Below are positions 1 through 12,331 of a stretch of 64,000 bases of DNA, piece by piece. The first letter of the stretch is position 1, and each line of letters begins with the position of its first letter. This DNA comes from Aotearoamyces nothofagi (taxonomy: Eukaryota > Ascomycota > Leotiomycetes > Leotiales > Tympanidaceae). The position numbers and the translations under genes are program-made. The notes beneath the pieces are model-generated. The model was not told the origin of the DNA and searched no databases. It saw only the letters and a program-made list of their open reading frames with translations. Location of the stretch: positions 500,631 through 564,630 of the forward strand of contig JADDTR010000016.1 in NCBI GenBank assembly GCA_015345905.1. Direction: 5' to 3'.

Positions 1-1799
1 GCAGGGAGCTCTTCGATGAAATGGGCGCATGTTTCTTGGTCGAGGCCGCCCGGCCGGATAGTTCGTCGTCAGTTGGCGCCGCTGGGGAAGGTCGTACTGC
101 GGACAAGCCCGCGCTGCACCTGCGCTGCACTGCAGCCGGCCGTACAGGCGTGCTGTGCTGGCCACGCCGGCCGGTAGGGGGGAGCACAGGGCCAGACAGG
201 ACCAGGAAGCCCGCCATCTGCGCGTCCGACCCGACACACCGACACACCGACACCTGCAGGCGTCTATGAGTCATATTTAGACACCCCCGGCGACTGGTCC
301 GCGCCGTCCTCTGTCCCCGCCGGGATCGCATGCACGGCGGCTCGTGGCGGAGGGGGGAGGGGGGGCGAGTGTAACGGCCTCCTCGCGCGTCAAGCAAAAC
401 GGCGTCGGGTCGGCGCGTCGGCGCGTGGGCGCGTGATCCAGGTAAATATAGACCCGCGGGCGCCAGGATGGGCGGCGGCTTTAGAGGCAGGGTGGGCGAG
501 GCCGGTGCGACGGCCGTGCTGTGGGACAGCTGGGCTGGGCGAGCTATAGCTCCAGCGGCTGCAGAGTGAAACCGCGTCATCTACACGCGCTGTATGCGTA
601 ATGCTGCCTGTCTCGCCGTGAGCACGACGCCTGGCCGCTTAGAGTTTGATGAGAGGGGAGAGGGAGGGTTCCCATAGCCGCCGCCTTGCCGGGCGCGTAG
701 AGTGCGGCTGTGCTGTGCTGTGCTGTGCAATGTCCCCCTCTTCCTTCTCTCTCCCTCTCTCCCCTCCTCCTCTCTGCCACGTCGGCCCAGCGTACCCGAT
801 CCCGTGACGCCGTTCTCGATCCTGCCTGCAACAGATATCGGCTCGAAGCACGACGGAAGGGAAGCACAGATCGACCCGGTCACGCAGCTCTAGACGCCCC
901 GAGGCGAGCTCCGAAAGCGCGTAACGGCCGCCCGAATAGGCAGCCCCCTCCATGATTCGTCCCCCGCGACGCGCGCGCGCGGACAGGGCGTCGGCTAGGC
1001 GACGCGACGCCGACGCGGACGCGCTGCAGCGGAGCGAAGAGTGCCCGAGCGCGAGCCCGCCCTGCCGCAACCCCGCAAGATGCGGAGCCGAGCCAGCGAC
1101 GAGTCACGGTGCGTCTGGTCTGGTCGGGGATCCTGGTTGGTCCGCGCTGCCCCTGCCATGTTTCGACCTTGCGGATGTTTCAGATCGGTGACTCACGCCA
1201 TGACGATGCTGCTGTTCCGTAGCTGCGATCGCGAGATTCCCTCGAGCGAGATATCTGGGTGCTGACGTCGCGGGCCTCGACGGTGCGCGGTGGAGATCTT
1301 GCCTGCGTGGCTGTACTGGACGGTACGGTACGGACTGGATGCGAGCTTGCTCTGCGGATCGGGTGTCGGACTATCTCCCATCCTGCATGTGGTGATGTGA
1401 GAGGTTTGTGCATAGAGGTTCGTAGAGGGCTTCTGATTCGAGGCCGAGGCTGAGGCGGTCCAGCTCTCGCCGTCTCCTCTTCGTGCTCTCTTGTACTGTG
1501 CATGCAGTGATAACTTGACCCAGCTGCCGATATGTCGTGGTTTGCAGCAGTACTGATACAGTGGTGGCATACCTTTTACTCTCTCGTCAACCATCACAGC
1601 GCCGAAGGGAATGCCGAGGTGCGTGATTAAAAGTCTTGTTCATTAATTAACACTCTTCAGTCTATGTCATCGCCTGCGGTTCTATCCGGGCGGGGGGGTT
1701 CCAACTCCATTGCAATGCATTGTTCCAGCCAAAGCCAACCTTATCCCTTCCCACACTCTATCCCGTCCAAACAAACTCCTCTGATCTTATCACACCTGC
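1..1799. other. Intergenic, GC-rich, no supported gene
   Basis: No reading frame here shows recognisable protein features. The frames seen on both strands are short, overlap each other and are biased by GC-rich or CT-rich sequence. There is a short TGCTG run near 708-727 and a pyrimidine-rich tract near 735-775. The segment lies downstream of the channel gene that ends at 1800, so it probably holds that gene's 3' end plus regulatory DNA of a neighbour outside the window. Confidence 0.5.
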
Positions 1800-4700
1800 T
1801 CAGCCCGTCCACCCTTGCCCTCCTGCATTTTGCCTCCTGCTTCTGAAATAATCATAACTCGTTGGCTCATCCACTGGTTCTTCTTCTTGTTGGGGTAGTC
1901 CACCATATCCGCGAGGGCCACCACCCAAGAATCCTGGTGCTCTTCGCTCTAGAGATTCTTCCCTTGGATGACGTCTCAGACTTGCAACAGGACTTGCAAC
2001 AGGCATATCTGCTGCGCCACTAACGAGGCCTTGCTCCGTCTCGCTGTCGTTGCGATGTGCATAGAAGCGATGGGAGCCAATATCACCTTGCACATCGTAG
2101 TTTGCGGGAGGGACATATCCAGCCGGATACGTAGTCCCACCAATGCCCGCTGCCGGAGCTCGGCCAGCTCCACGCATTGTTGGTGCTGGACTGCCTGATC
2201 TAGATGACCCAGGTGAGGTATAAGCTCCCTGGTGAGTATCCGCTGTTCCAGGTCGGTGTATAGGATCCGCATAACCACGGAAAATCTGTCCTCCTCCGTG
2301 GTCATCGCCGAATTCGGCTCTATTTTTATAGTAAGAAAAGTCGAGCTGCGATTCTGGGACGACTTCGAAGCCAGGAATCGCTGGATGCTTGCTTGAATAG
2401 CTTCTTCCCGGTTGTCCAGCTTTCATGGAGTCCAAGGCATAAGTGTCGGAATATCCAGAGACAGAAGTCATATCTGAAGAGTCGGGATTGTTGCTATCCG
2501 ACAAACGACCCCGATAGATGGATGCCAAGATATTTTGAGCCTTCGCATGGACCATAGGCGTCATAAGCGGCTGATACAATGCTGGGTGGCCATACCTGCT
2601 AGCCAATCTATCGCTAGGGTGTTTAGCAGTATATTTATCTGTCGGTCCACTTTCAATATTTTTAAGCATATTTCGCGTGGTGTAATAGTGAGTCTTGTCG
2701 TCAAAAGCACGACTGCAGTAGATCTTGAATGCCACCATGAGGAACGGTAAGGGAATGACCGCAAAGGCTTCGGTATGTGCGGCATCACCTACAACCCAAA
2801 CCGAAAGGAAAACCACGAGGTTGGAGAGGATGGTTGCGAAGATCATGCGGTTAAAGAGTATTCGCCAGAACATACCACCAGACTCAGTCTTGGTGACAAA
2901 TATGTATAGAAGTAGGTACTTCTTGAGATATACATCAACAAGGAAGTATAGTGCTGCGCAAGGGATGACGAGTGGCTGAAGAGTTGCCCAGCAGAGTGCG
3001 ACTGTGGCATAAAATAGAAAGTAGTTGTAATAGGTCGCATAGTCAAACGCAGGAGGTGCAGTCAATTCGATCAACTCTCTAGGTGTGGGACTGGAAAGCT
3101 TTCTTACACAGAAACTCCAGAAAAGCGTCCAGAGTTGTGCGAGATCAATAGCAGCTCCCAAATTCCGCTGTAAAAGCCATGTGATCCAAAAGGCGGATAT
3201 GTTGCAGAGGGATCTGAATGACGAGCCTGCAATATCTGCAGCTTCGATGGCATCCCAAGCATTGCTACCAGAACCCGTCTTTTGGATAACAACGCTTACA
3301 AATTGCCATATTGCGCCGAAGATCGAAAATACGATCAGATTGTTAAACACAAAAAATGTGTAGAGCTTACTGGTGACATGCCGTTCACGAGAAGTCTTTG
3401 ATCGATCGCCAGCCCTTATAGCGAGGCGTCGAAAGATGATAGGCAGTAGCAAAAAAACCAGTGAGGTTAGAGCTGGCGAAGCGACACCTTGAACAATTGA
3501 CCAGAGCCTGGTGTTGGCAGCCAGTGAATGTTGGAAACCTTTCCAGACGAGACCAAGATTTGACAAGTCAAGTAGGAAAATAGCAATCATAGCGTTGGGT
3601 GCAATCCAAAGTACAGTCAGGGCCATAACCCAAAGATTGTTGATAATGCGTCTCCATCTTCTCTGTGACTTGTTAAGGGGCATATTCTTCCAAATAACGT
3701 CGTTCGGCCTTGGTGCTAGCACGATAGTTGTGCCTTGCGGGTGCTTTTTTCGGGCAGAAAATGCAATGCTATGAGCCTCTGCGATGTCATCGTAACTGGT
3801 AAAGCCGTAAGACAATGCATTGCGCTTATCGATCGTTAATCGAACTTCCTTGATCTCGATTTCTAGGTCTTTAATACGCCCCGCAAGATATTCGATAGCA
3901 TCTACCTTCTGACCCCGAGGATACGATCCATATGAAGGATCTTTCTTTGACGGTTTACATACTGGACGAGATTTCGGGAGCTGGTCAGGGTTTTTGAGAT
4001 ATTTCGCAAGGTATTTCTCAAGTTCTCGAACATGCTTCTCGTGCTCTTCTATGAGCTCTGGAAGATCTTTTACGTTCCTGGCAATGGCAGATCGAGAGAA
4101 TGACGAGGTGGGTACGACTTCATCGATCAGTCGTCCAATGCCTTCGTCTGAGCGAAAAGATTTTGGAATATCGTTAATCTGTTAAAATTAGTGGTGTACA
4201 TGAAAATGCATAGACTAGATCCATACCATCAAGGTCCTCGCATGGAGACTGCATTGGTATTCCTGGCTACTGAAATATTGCCGTCTGAGATGGACTACCT
4301 TTCGATAGTTATACCAGAGAAATCCCACTATTACAGTATCAAATAGCCACGCGCATATGACCTGGCCCCAATTCGCCTGACCAGAAACATTGAGCGGTGT
4401 CAATTTGGCAATCAGGCTGGTGTCCGCAAATTTTGTACCCTTAACCAGATTTATAGGTATCAGAATTCCACATCCAATGACTGAAATGATGAGGAAAATG
4501 TTTCGACACATTCTCGTGAATCGCATGAAGATTGTGGCATCGAGACCGACATATAGGATCAGATCCTGTTCCTTTGTTCTGACCACAGGCGTAAACCACG
4601 CGAACATCCCCTTGCCCATTGCAGGCGGAGCATGTTTGTCGTCGGCATGTTTGAGTTTCGGTGCATACACAACTGAGTTATATGGTCGGAGGAGAGAGAA

Positions 4701-4914
4701 TGCGAACGCTAGGACGATGGTGAAGCCGATAGAGGTACCCAGGGACGCCCAGATCGAATCTTGTTGTAGCTAGAAATTTTAGCATTGAAGGCTGTGTAGC
4801 TGTGTCAAGGTAACCCACCGATTGACGGAAAGGATCTGCCAACAGAGACAGGAGCTCATCACTTGCAGAGCTTCGCCTGGGGAGCGAGGCTTCTACATGG
4901 CTTGCTGGATGCAT
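1800..4914 (-). CDS. CSC1/RSN1 family (DUF221) osmosensitive cation channel-like protein
   Basis: Three exons (4914-4819, 4769-4227, 4178-1800) encode about 1005 residues. The two introns are 49 and 48 nt, and both junctions are in phase 0. A first membrane span lies near residues 38-57, followed by two more spans, which is the RSN1_TM layout. A long charged cytosolic region follows (about residues 214-390, PHM7_cyt type, with EHEKHVRELEKYL). Then comes a block of hydrophobic spans beginning near TVLWIAPNAMIAIFLL and a polar Gly/Ser/Pro-rich tail of about 250 residues. Members of this family are TMEM63/OSCA-related, mechanically or osmotically gated cation channels or phosphate-responsive proteins. 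The fungal paralogues (RSN1, PHM7, CSC1) cannot be told apart here. The start ATG was chosen because it splices directly into the first span. Function is inferred from family; the gene structure is well supported. Confidence 0.88.
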
Positions 4915-6346
4915 GGTAATGAGCGGCTATGACAGGCCAAAGGCCAGGTCAAAATTTAGAGTGTATCCCGTACAGAACCGTAGGTATCGAAAGGGGGGTT
5001 TTCGAAGGCTCTGCTGTCAGGTAATGAGGCTGTAGAGTGGAAGGGAAGGTGGCAGGACTAGATTGGACGGCAGGCGTGATGCAGTCGAGGGACAAAGAAA
5101 AAAGCGGCACTGATGTCGTGAATCTGATTCGCGGTAGTGTATATCTGAAACACCCGCCAAAGAAGCACGTATTTGCAACAATTGATTGAAACGAAGGATA
5201 ATAGTTGGAGCACATAGAATGGAAGAGAGGAGGAGGAGGAGAGAAAGGAGGAGGGCAATAGGAAAAACGGCGAGTGGTGGACGGACAGGAATGCTGCCCG
5301 GGGATGGGGATGGGGATGGGATGGGGATGCTGCCCTATCGAGAGGTCTGTAGATACCTACAGTACGGATGCCTTGCTGCACGGCCGGTGCAGCAATGCGC
5401 GATGACGAGCTCGACAGCGTCTCTTCGGTGGATTCCAGCGGCCTGTCCAGGCCTGCAGAGGCCGAGAGACAACGCAGCGAATAGAGCGTTGCGGACGAGA
5501 CTTTTAGCCCCTGGCGAGCATTTCCTGTAGAACATTTCGAACCTTTGGAACCCGTTTCGCGTTTTGCGAGATGCCACGCCTTCCCTGAAGGCGGCAAGTT
5601 CAGGCTCGCCTAGTCGCCGGCCGTTCTATTCTTAGACCCTGGGGCGGCCTCGGTCTCCCTAGACCCCGTCTACGTCTGCAGCACTTCACCTTCACGGCGC
5701 CCTTCATTCTCCCACTCGTCTCCTCTCCGCTCCTCTACTCCATATCAACCCTTCTTCTAAACATTTGGCCTCCTTCCGATGTCCTGTGAATCTTTTATAT
5801 ACTGTGGTGCGCGAATAGATGGATTACACAGCAGGGCATATCAGTCCCTACTTCGTATCCGTATCTACGTACCGCCTTGGTACTGTATGCATATACCTGG
5901 GTCCAAGCGGCTGATAGGGGAAGCTTCTTCTACCACCGCATACCACACACAGCAAGGTACTTGTGCAGGTGAAATATACTATTCTTGGCTGTCCCGTCAA
6001 TGTCATACTGGCTGCTGGCTGCTGGCTGGGCTTTCTGGCACTTGAGCATTGTTCTGATCGTGTGCCGAAGGTTGGGGTGCATGGTTGCTTGGTCGTATCC
6101 CGAGCACGGCATGGCAGGCTGGAGTAAAAAGCTTATTGCTTGGTACCCATACCGTACATCAGGAATGCGGATCCGACATTTATCGCTGACTAAGGTATGT
6201 TCCAGGCTGTCATAATTATGTTGTTGTATAAATGTATAAATGTAGTATACTCTTATCTCCCTGTCTTCTTCGCTTCGCACACGATAGGAATTCCACTCCA
6301 CTCCACTCCCTTTTATCTCCTTTCTCTACACCACCCTTTCTTCCTC
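4915..6346. other. Upstream region of the channel gene, no supported gene
   Basis: This is the 5' side of the minus-strand channel gene. On the plus strand, purine-rich GGAGGAG tracts occur near 5221-5260 and GGGGAT repeats near 5299-5330. Read from the gene's own strand these are CT-rich, as is common near fungal transcription starts. None of the overlapping small frames has recognisable content. From about 5800 onward the sequence is mixed and more AT-rich. Confidence 0.4.
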
Positions 6347-6823
6347 CTAGGCCACTTCTCTCTGCACTTCTCTTTCAGCCATCTCGGCCACTTTGCTTAG
6401 AGCTTCTCTTTTTGCCGGCTCGGCCACTTTCCTTAGAGCTTCTCTTTTTGCCGGCTCGGCCACTTTCCTTAGAGCTTCTCTTTTTGCCGGCTCGGTATCT
6501 CTCCTCAGGCCGAAATTTCCTCTCATGAGCTTCTTAATTGCGACGTCTTGCATCTCAATCCCGTGGCAGCCCTTGCACGGCAGCTTGGCAGATTTTCTAC
6601 CAGTATGAAAACCTAGCAGAGTGGTTATTGAATTGTCCTTGACGATCTGTAGCCGCTGCTTTAATACTTCACTTTCGGTATCTAATGTCACAATTAAGGC
6701 CTAGGGGTGTTCTGCTGTTTCGACCTTCAGTTAGATAAAGTCTGGCGTGCAATCTACATCAGTAGGAAGGGTAGTATCTTCAGATCGGTACTGCCCAACG
6801 TGAACAAGAGTATCTAGATCCAT
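6347..6823 (-). pseudogene. Decayed reading frame of unknown origin with a 12-residue repeat
   Basis: One minus-strand frame runs from an ATG at 6823 to about 6347 and keeps protein-like composition with about two interruptions. The last part is open for 114 residues. It contains CKGCHGIEMQ and then three copies of the 12-residue unit EPAKREALRKVA. I do not recognise the family. Its origin is unresolved: host gene fragment or mobile-element fossil. The persistence of one frame across the interruptions is the reason for calling it decayed coding sequence rather than chance, and confidence is modest. Confidence 0.35.
6387..6494. repeat. 36-bp tandem repeat, three copies
   Basis: Three nearly identical head-to-tail 36-bp units start at 6387, 6423 and 6459. 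They differ by one base in the first copy. The unit length is a multiple of three and encodes the 12-residue repeat of the decayed minus-strand frame. A degenerate further copy lies on the 6350-6386 side. Confidence 0.85.
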
Positions 6824-9328
6824 GGCCTCGTTTGGCTCATTTGATGTGTATGTAAATGTAATTATGGCAGTCAGCAATAATAGATCTACCACAGAAACAA
6901 ATCATAGAAGTAAGCGTTCAGCAAGGCTCAACACGAGCTATGTCAAATAGTGAATATTGACGCTTGTTTATGACTTGACAGAACCGAGAACATGGTAAAA
7001 GCAATGGACACAGCCTAGTCGAGGAAGAAGCACCTCCAAGCTGATATTCCTTCTTTTTGAAAATACCACGTACATGCTCAATCTTTTGTACCCCTCCATT
7101 CAACAGTTCCCTTCCTCTTATCGAATCACCTGTACTCTCGCTCCTTCTGCCTCCTTGCTCCAAACATCTCTAATCTCAACCATGTTCTCCTAAACGAACA
7201 AGCCATGTACCTTCAAAAATGCCGATTTTTTTAGAGAAGGACCTGTGGGATTTGTAGGTTGTATTATTCTATAGCCCATCACTTCATGGACTCATTCAAC
7301 CATCTCCTACAACCCCTCCGTGGTCTCGGTTAAACTCTCTTCCGACCCGTCTATACCTCCCTACCTATGCCTTTCAACAGTCCTCCACCCCAGCATTGTC
7401 CACCGTCGATAAATCCCTACTGGCCCCCACGAAACCGTTTGGAAACGTGTTGCTTTTCCTAGATCAGACTGGTTATATAAACAGATTGCAAACACCAGAT
7501 GTTGAATAAAAGGGCAGGGCCTGCAGCATATATTCTCCGTTGGGCTCTCTGAAGGAGTAGTACTGCACCTCTATCAAACAGAGTCGATAGGTAACCAAGT
7601 GTCCTACCTTGTGGAAGACTAGTGATAACGTGGGGTTCACGTGTCGAGTAGCTAAGTTGTGGATGGGCAAAACGGAAGGAAGAAAGCGACGGCGCTACAA
7701 GACTAAGGTAGGTCAGATTGGGGACAGACTGGTTCACCACGCATCTTATACTTTTATGCAAGAGACACACGTCACCGACGAATGACAAAGGCTTCTTGTT
7801 GATTCGTAGGCTAATGAGCATGAGCAGAATCGACTGGCAGTGACGATCCTGCTTAAGGTATACTTTTACAAGCACCCTAGCGGAAATCAATATCCAGGGA
7901 AGGGAGAGAAGGATCAAAGGCCGACTCTGTTCATCGGCATATGAAGAGCAGCTCGTTGATGAAGCAGGAGAGCTAGATATCATCAGTATACTCACAGTGC
8001 ATTGTGCTCGCCAAGGAGCCAGCACAATTGACGGGTCTCTCAACAAGTAACCTAAGGGCAAGGCCTCTCAGGCGTAAGATTAGTTGGATTCGAAGTTTTC
8101 CGGTGCCAATGGTTCGTTCAGATGAGTATGCGTGCTACTCGCATGATCCATCCCAATCGCATGATCCATCCGGCTGGCGTGATCCATCCAACTCCCTAGC
8201 CGCCAGTCACCACGAGGCATCAATTCCCAGCAGACCACGGACAATGGGTGCTGGCGCGGCTCGAAGGATGTCCGAACGGCTTCAAAGTGCGCTCGATGGA
8301 GATATACGAATATGATTGACAGGCATCGCACGGCGCTGAAAGGTCAAGCACGCCCACGTGTGCTGCAAAACGAAATCAGCATCAAGAGCGCCACGCCTAT
8401 TGGTGGGGCAGAGAATCATGATCATTATGAATTACAGGGCTGCTGTACTACTTGTGCCCCTGACCGAGGACTGGGTGCGTAAAGTCCCCTATTGAACAAA
8501 GCTTTTCCCTCCTTTGACTTCGTTGTCCCGCTATTCTGCTATTGCAGTAGAGCGCCTCGTCTAGCAGGCATTGTTCCTTGGATTTAAACATCCGTAGCAG
8601 CAACCGCGCCATCTATGCGCGTTTCTCGGCTTCTGGTTGGTGTAGAAAGGCGCCGGCGTGCCCTGTCGCTTGTGCCGCGCACCCTGAGCCCTACGGCGAC
8701 TAATGCCTAAACGGGCGCTTGGGGACTGAACTACAGGTCGTTACTATACAAAATGAGTGTCTGTCTTTACAGTCCGTCTACTTACCACGCCGACCTAATT
8801 GTCCCTGCTTCGTCCCGTCTTCGTACCTACTTTGCCCCTACCTCGTACAGTGGTGTAAGTGCTGTAACTACTTTGTATTTATCACTTCTACAGACTACTA
8901 CTGCCAAGTACGACTACTGTGGACGGTGGACGGTGGACGGTGGACGGTGAACAGCGGACAGCGGACAGTGGGACAGCCCAAATGAATATTCACCAAACCC
9001 TCCAGGATCTACTAAGTAGTTCCGTACCTCGGTACGTACGTACAGCCCTGAATGCTACTTGCAAGTTAGGATGCCTATTAGGTGGACCTACAAGGTCCCT
9101 GCCCTCTCCATTATTTATGGCTTATCCAGAACATCCAACGCACGTGTTTCTCTTGGACAAATAGTCCTGCACAATTTATGTCGGCTAACATGGTTCCCAT
9201 CGCCGTGGGTTTCCAAGGAGCGTTATAAGAGGTGATGATGGTCTCCTTATCAATGGTTTTGGATCGCGTACCCTCCTGCCGGTACCCCACTACCGTGTTT
9301 TTCTCTGCTTTGTTCCTTTGTTGCAGAG
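6824..9328. other. Intergenic, no supported gene
   Basis: About 2.5 kb without a convincing gene. A minus-strand frame at 7459-8061 (200 codons) is the longest, but it has no recognisable domain. Short GATCCATC-type repeats occur near 8140-8175 and a GGACGGT tandem at 8921-8949. The last few hundred bases are the probable promoter and leader of the wall protein starting at 9329. Confidence 0.4.
8921..8949. repeat. GGACGGT short tandem repeat
   Basis: Four direct copies of a 7-bp GGACGGT unit, followed by degenerate ACAGCGG copies to about 8969. Confidence 0.8.
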
Positions 9329-10965
9329 ATGCGTTTTCTCAATGGCTTCAGTGTTATTGGGACTCTTGCTGTCCTTGCTGTCCCTGCCTATGCTTTAAGC
9401 TCTGCTACCACCTCTGCGACAACTGCGACCTCTACCAGCCACAGCCTCGATTCTACCAGTACGTCTGGCCCAAATAGCACATATATCGGATATACCACCA
9501 CTTCGGTTGCTTCGCTATCCTCGACCAGTAGCTCAAATGCTACTTCCACCAAAAGAACTTGCCGGGCTCGGACCTCTACCGGTACAAGCCTTACGAGTTC
9601 TTATGTTAGTGGAGTGACATCAGGTTCTTCAAGCTTAACGATCACAGCCAGCTACACTTCAGTTACAGGCCTAGCTTCTACATCGTTGACCTTGACGACC
9701 ACAGCCAGCTCCGCCAGCTACACTTCAGCTACAAGTCTGTCATCTACATCTCATTCAAGGACATGTCGTGCCCGAAACTCCACGAGCACAATCGTATCTA
9801 CTGGCTCTTACACTAGTTCACTCCCTAGATCTTCAGCGGTCTTGACAACATCAGCGAGCTATGCTTCCACCAGTAGCCTATCTTCGACCAATTCAAGAAC
9901 TTGCCGTACCAGAAACTCCACCACTACCGTTCTTTCAAGTGAAACCTCGTCAGCCCTATCCTTGATCTCTACCGTATCTGTTAGTGGAGCTGCTTCCGTT
10001 ACAGCTTCACCATCAACATCGAGTACTTCTAATGGCATACAATTCACAACATCAACTGTATACACAACTGCGTTGTCGACGATCGTCGCCTCCGGGTCAA
10101 CCACTGTTGTAACTAGCACCATTGTCTTATACACTGTAAGTATATTTACATCCCTAGCTATATCTATGCTAATTCATACAAGACCGTCTGCCCTGTCACT
10201 GCTACCTCAACAGCTCCAACAGCCGTCAGCACCTCAGCCGTCAGCACCTCAGCCGTCAGCACCTCAGCCGTTGAAATGACGACTTCGGTTGTATATACAA
10301 CCACGGTAATCACTGTCACTAACTGCGCTTCAACCGTAACGGACTGTCCAGCTAGATCTACCAGCGTCATCACATCAACAATTGTACTGTACACAGTAAG
10401 TACTTTTCTTCTTCCCGTTATCTATAATTTTAACTTGAAATAGACTGTCTGTCCCGTTTCTGCTGTCTCAGCCACTGGGGTCGCCGCTGCGACTTCAGCT
10501 GTGAATAGCCAGGCCTCAGAATCTGCTGCTTCTGCATCTAAAGCTTCTACATCAGCTGTGAATAGCCAGGCCTCAGAATCTACCTTCTCTGCATCTGCAG
10601 CCTCTACATCAGCTGTCAGTAGTCAGGCCTCCGTATCTTCTGCCTCTGCTTCAGCTGCCAGTAGCCAAGCCTCCGTATCTGCTGCCTCTGCTTCAGCTGC
10701 CAGTAGCCAAGCCTCCGCTTCTGCTACCTCTGCAGCAACTGTCGGTAGCAATGCTTCCTCGGAATCAGCCAACTCCGCATCAGTCTCCTCTTCCAATGCA
10801 GCTGCCTCCAAGACAACAGGCAGCACAGCATCAATCATCACTAGCTCAGCTTCCTCTACAGCAACTAGCACAGAATCCGTGGCTTCCAGCGGTGCTGTTG
10901 GCTTTAGCACGAAGGGGTTGTTTTCTTTGATCGCTGCTCTCTCAGCTGCTCTTTTCTTGATCTGA
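9329..10965 (+). CDS. Ser/Thr-rich GPI-anchored cell-wall-type protein
   Basis: Three exons (9329-10135, 10183-10395, 10444-10965) encode about 513 residues. Both junctions are in phase 0, and both introns are 47-48 nt with GTAAGT donors. The N-terminus is a clear secretion signal (MRFLNGFSVIGTLAVLAVPAYA). The body is almost entirely Ser, Thr and Ala, a likely O-mannosylated stalk. It carries three RTCRxR cysteine blocks near residues 71-195. The C-terminus ends in a hydrophobic stretch (GLFSLIAALSAALFLI) preceded by small residues, the pattern of a GPI addition signal. Exons 2 and 3 each begin with TVCPV, a motif common in fungal surface proteins. The third exon has imprecise repeats around SSQASVSAASA. 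The likely role is structural or adhesive in the wall; no enzyme domain is visible. Confidence 0.85.
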
Positions 10966-11338
10966 GTATAAAATCTCGATGAGATTACTAATTTAAAATT
11001 GGTATGTAATTTAGTATATAGACTTATAATATAGTGGCCCTCTTCTTGTACATATTTAATCTACGCTTTTTGAGAATGCGTAGAGTTTAGACAATCGAAT
11101 TTGTATAGTTCCCCAATACTGTTCTGATAGTTTACGTAATAGATGTGTGAACAGTGTGATTGCTAATGATTTATTTCTTCATTGCTTGTCCCATCCAGTA
11201 TTGATAAATAACTAGCGGTGATGTGGGTATAGCCAAAGCCGATACCAGTTCACAGACATGGGTATCTCCAAATACGTATACACAATAATAGAATCCTCAG
11301 ACTCTGATGCCTTATGTGCAGTATGTACATGGTACCAA
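10966..11338. other. Convergent 3' region, AT-rich
   Basis: This lies between the 3' end of the wall protein gene and the 3' end of STN1. It is AT-rich, with several TTTAAAT/TATA-like stretches suited to 3' end formation. No gene is seen. Confidence 0.5.
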
Positions 11339-12331
11339 TCAAAACCCCAATGCATCATACTTCCCAGCTGCTCTCCTCCTCGCAGCCATCGAAGGATAAT
11401 TAGCTTTATTCACCGGATCCAGTCCCTCCTCTTTCCTTTTCGAGACTTTCTCCTCCGCTTTCTCCCTCTGCCTCTGCTTCTCGCCGCTCTCCCGTCCACT
11501 CGCCTTCCCATTCGCTGCCTCCTTCAGCTCCTTCGTCTTTGCCCTGATGGCCCTCTTGATCTCCGTCTTCCTCCGCCTCTCCTCCTCCTCCCTCCTCAGT
11601 CTCGTCTCCGTGTCCTGGTCCTCCAAGCACTTCCTCTCCTGCTCCGCGCTCACCACCCACGGCCTGGATAGGACGTCCTCCCTGAACCGTCTCACATCAT
11701 TCCAGCACTTCACCTCGGCGTTCGTATCTCCCAACAACGTGATCGCCTTCATGCGTATCTGTTTCGTGTTGCGGAAGACCCCGATCCCGCCTTTGAGCTT
11801 GACGACGCTGCCGACGGTGATGTGGGTGAGGTTTGGCCCATCCGGACTTATCTGCAGCGGTGCTGGTGCTGTGGGGTCTGGCCGAGGAGGATTCGTCGGC
11901 GCATTCGAAGCCGCGTCGGGGTTGTTTAGGTCGAGGTTGGGCTCGGGTCTGGGCGGCGCAGCGCACGTAGCTTCGATGTTGACACCACTGCTATCATCGA
12001 GGATGAAAACCATGCGGCCGGGGAACTCGTCGATTGCAACGATGACGCCCGTCAGACGGACCCATTTTATCGGATGGTTGAGACAGAAATAGATATTCTG
12101 GTCTGCACAAGCAAAACGACAGCGTTCCGGATCAGCATCATCCTATCCCGGCATCCGCAAGAGCGCATCACGAAACGGATGGATAATAAGAGAGGACGCA
12201 CCGTCAAAACCGGAGACCTGGGTCAGGCCGTGCACGTCGCGGGCCGAGAGCGGAACCCATTTGCTGAGCGTGGGGGAAAGACCGTGGCAGTACTGCGGGT
12301 AGATGGGGATGGAGGAGGGAGGGACGGTCAT
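11339..12331 (-). CDS. STN1: Stn1-like CST complex subunit, telomere capping
   Basis: Two exons (12331-12202, 12102-11339) encode 297 residues. The intron is 99 nt with a GTGCGT donor and a GTGCAG acceptor. The N-terminal region reads ...LSKWVPLSARDVHGL... and, after the splice, NIYFCLNHPIKWVRLTGVIVAID, then ILDDSSG. This is the signature of the Stn1 OB fold (about residues 10-160), which binds single-stranded telomeric DNA with Ten1 and Cdc13/CTC1-type partners. The OB fold ends near the conserved VKCWNDVRRFREDVLSRPW. A Lys/Glu/Arg-rich helical tail of about 110 residues follows in place of the winged-helix domains of yeast Stn1, as is usual in filamentous fungi and fission yeast. Neither exon alone gives a complete OB fold, so the splice is well supported. 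Confidence 0.85.

Noticed and set aside
7459-8061. 200-codon minus-strand frame
   Set aside because: Ser/Leu-rich translation without motifs and no believable start or splice extension. It could be chance or a very old remnant.
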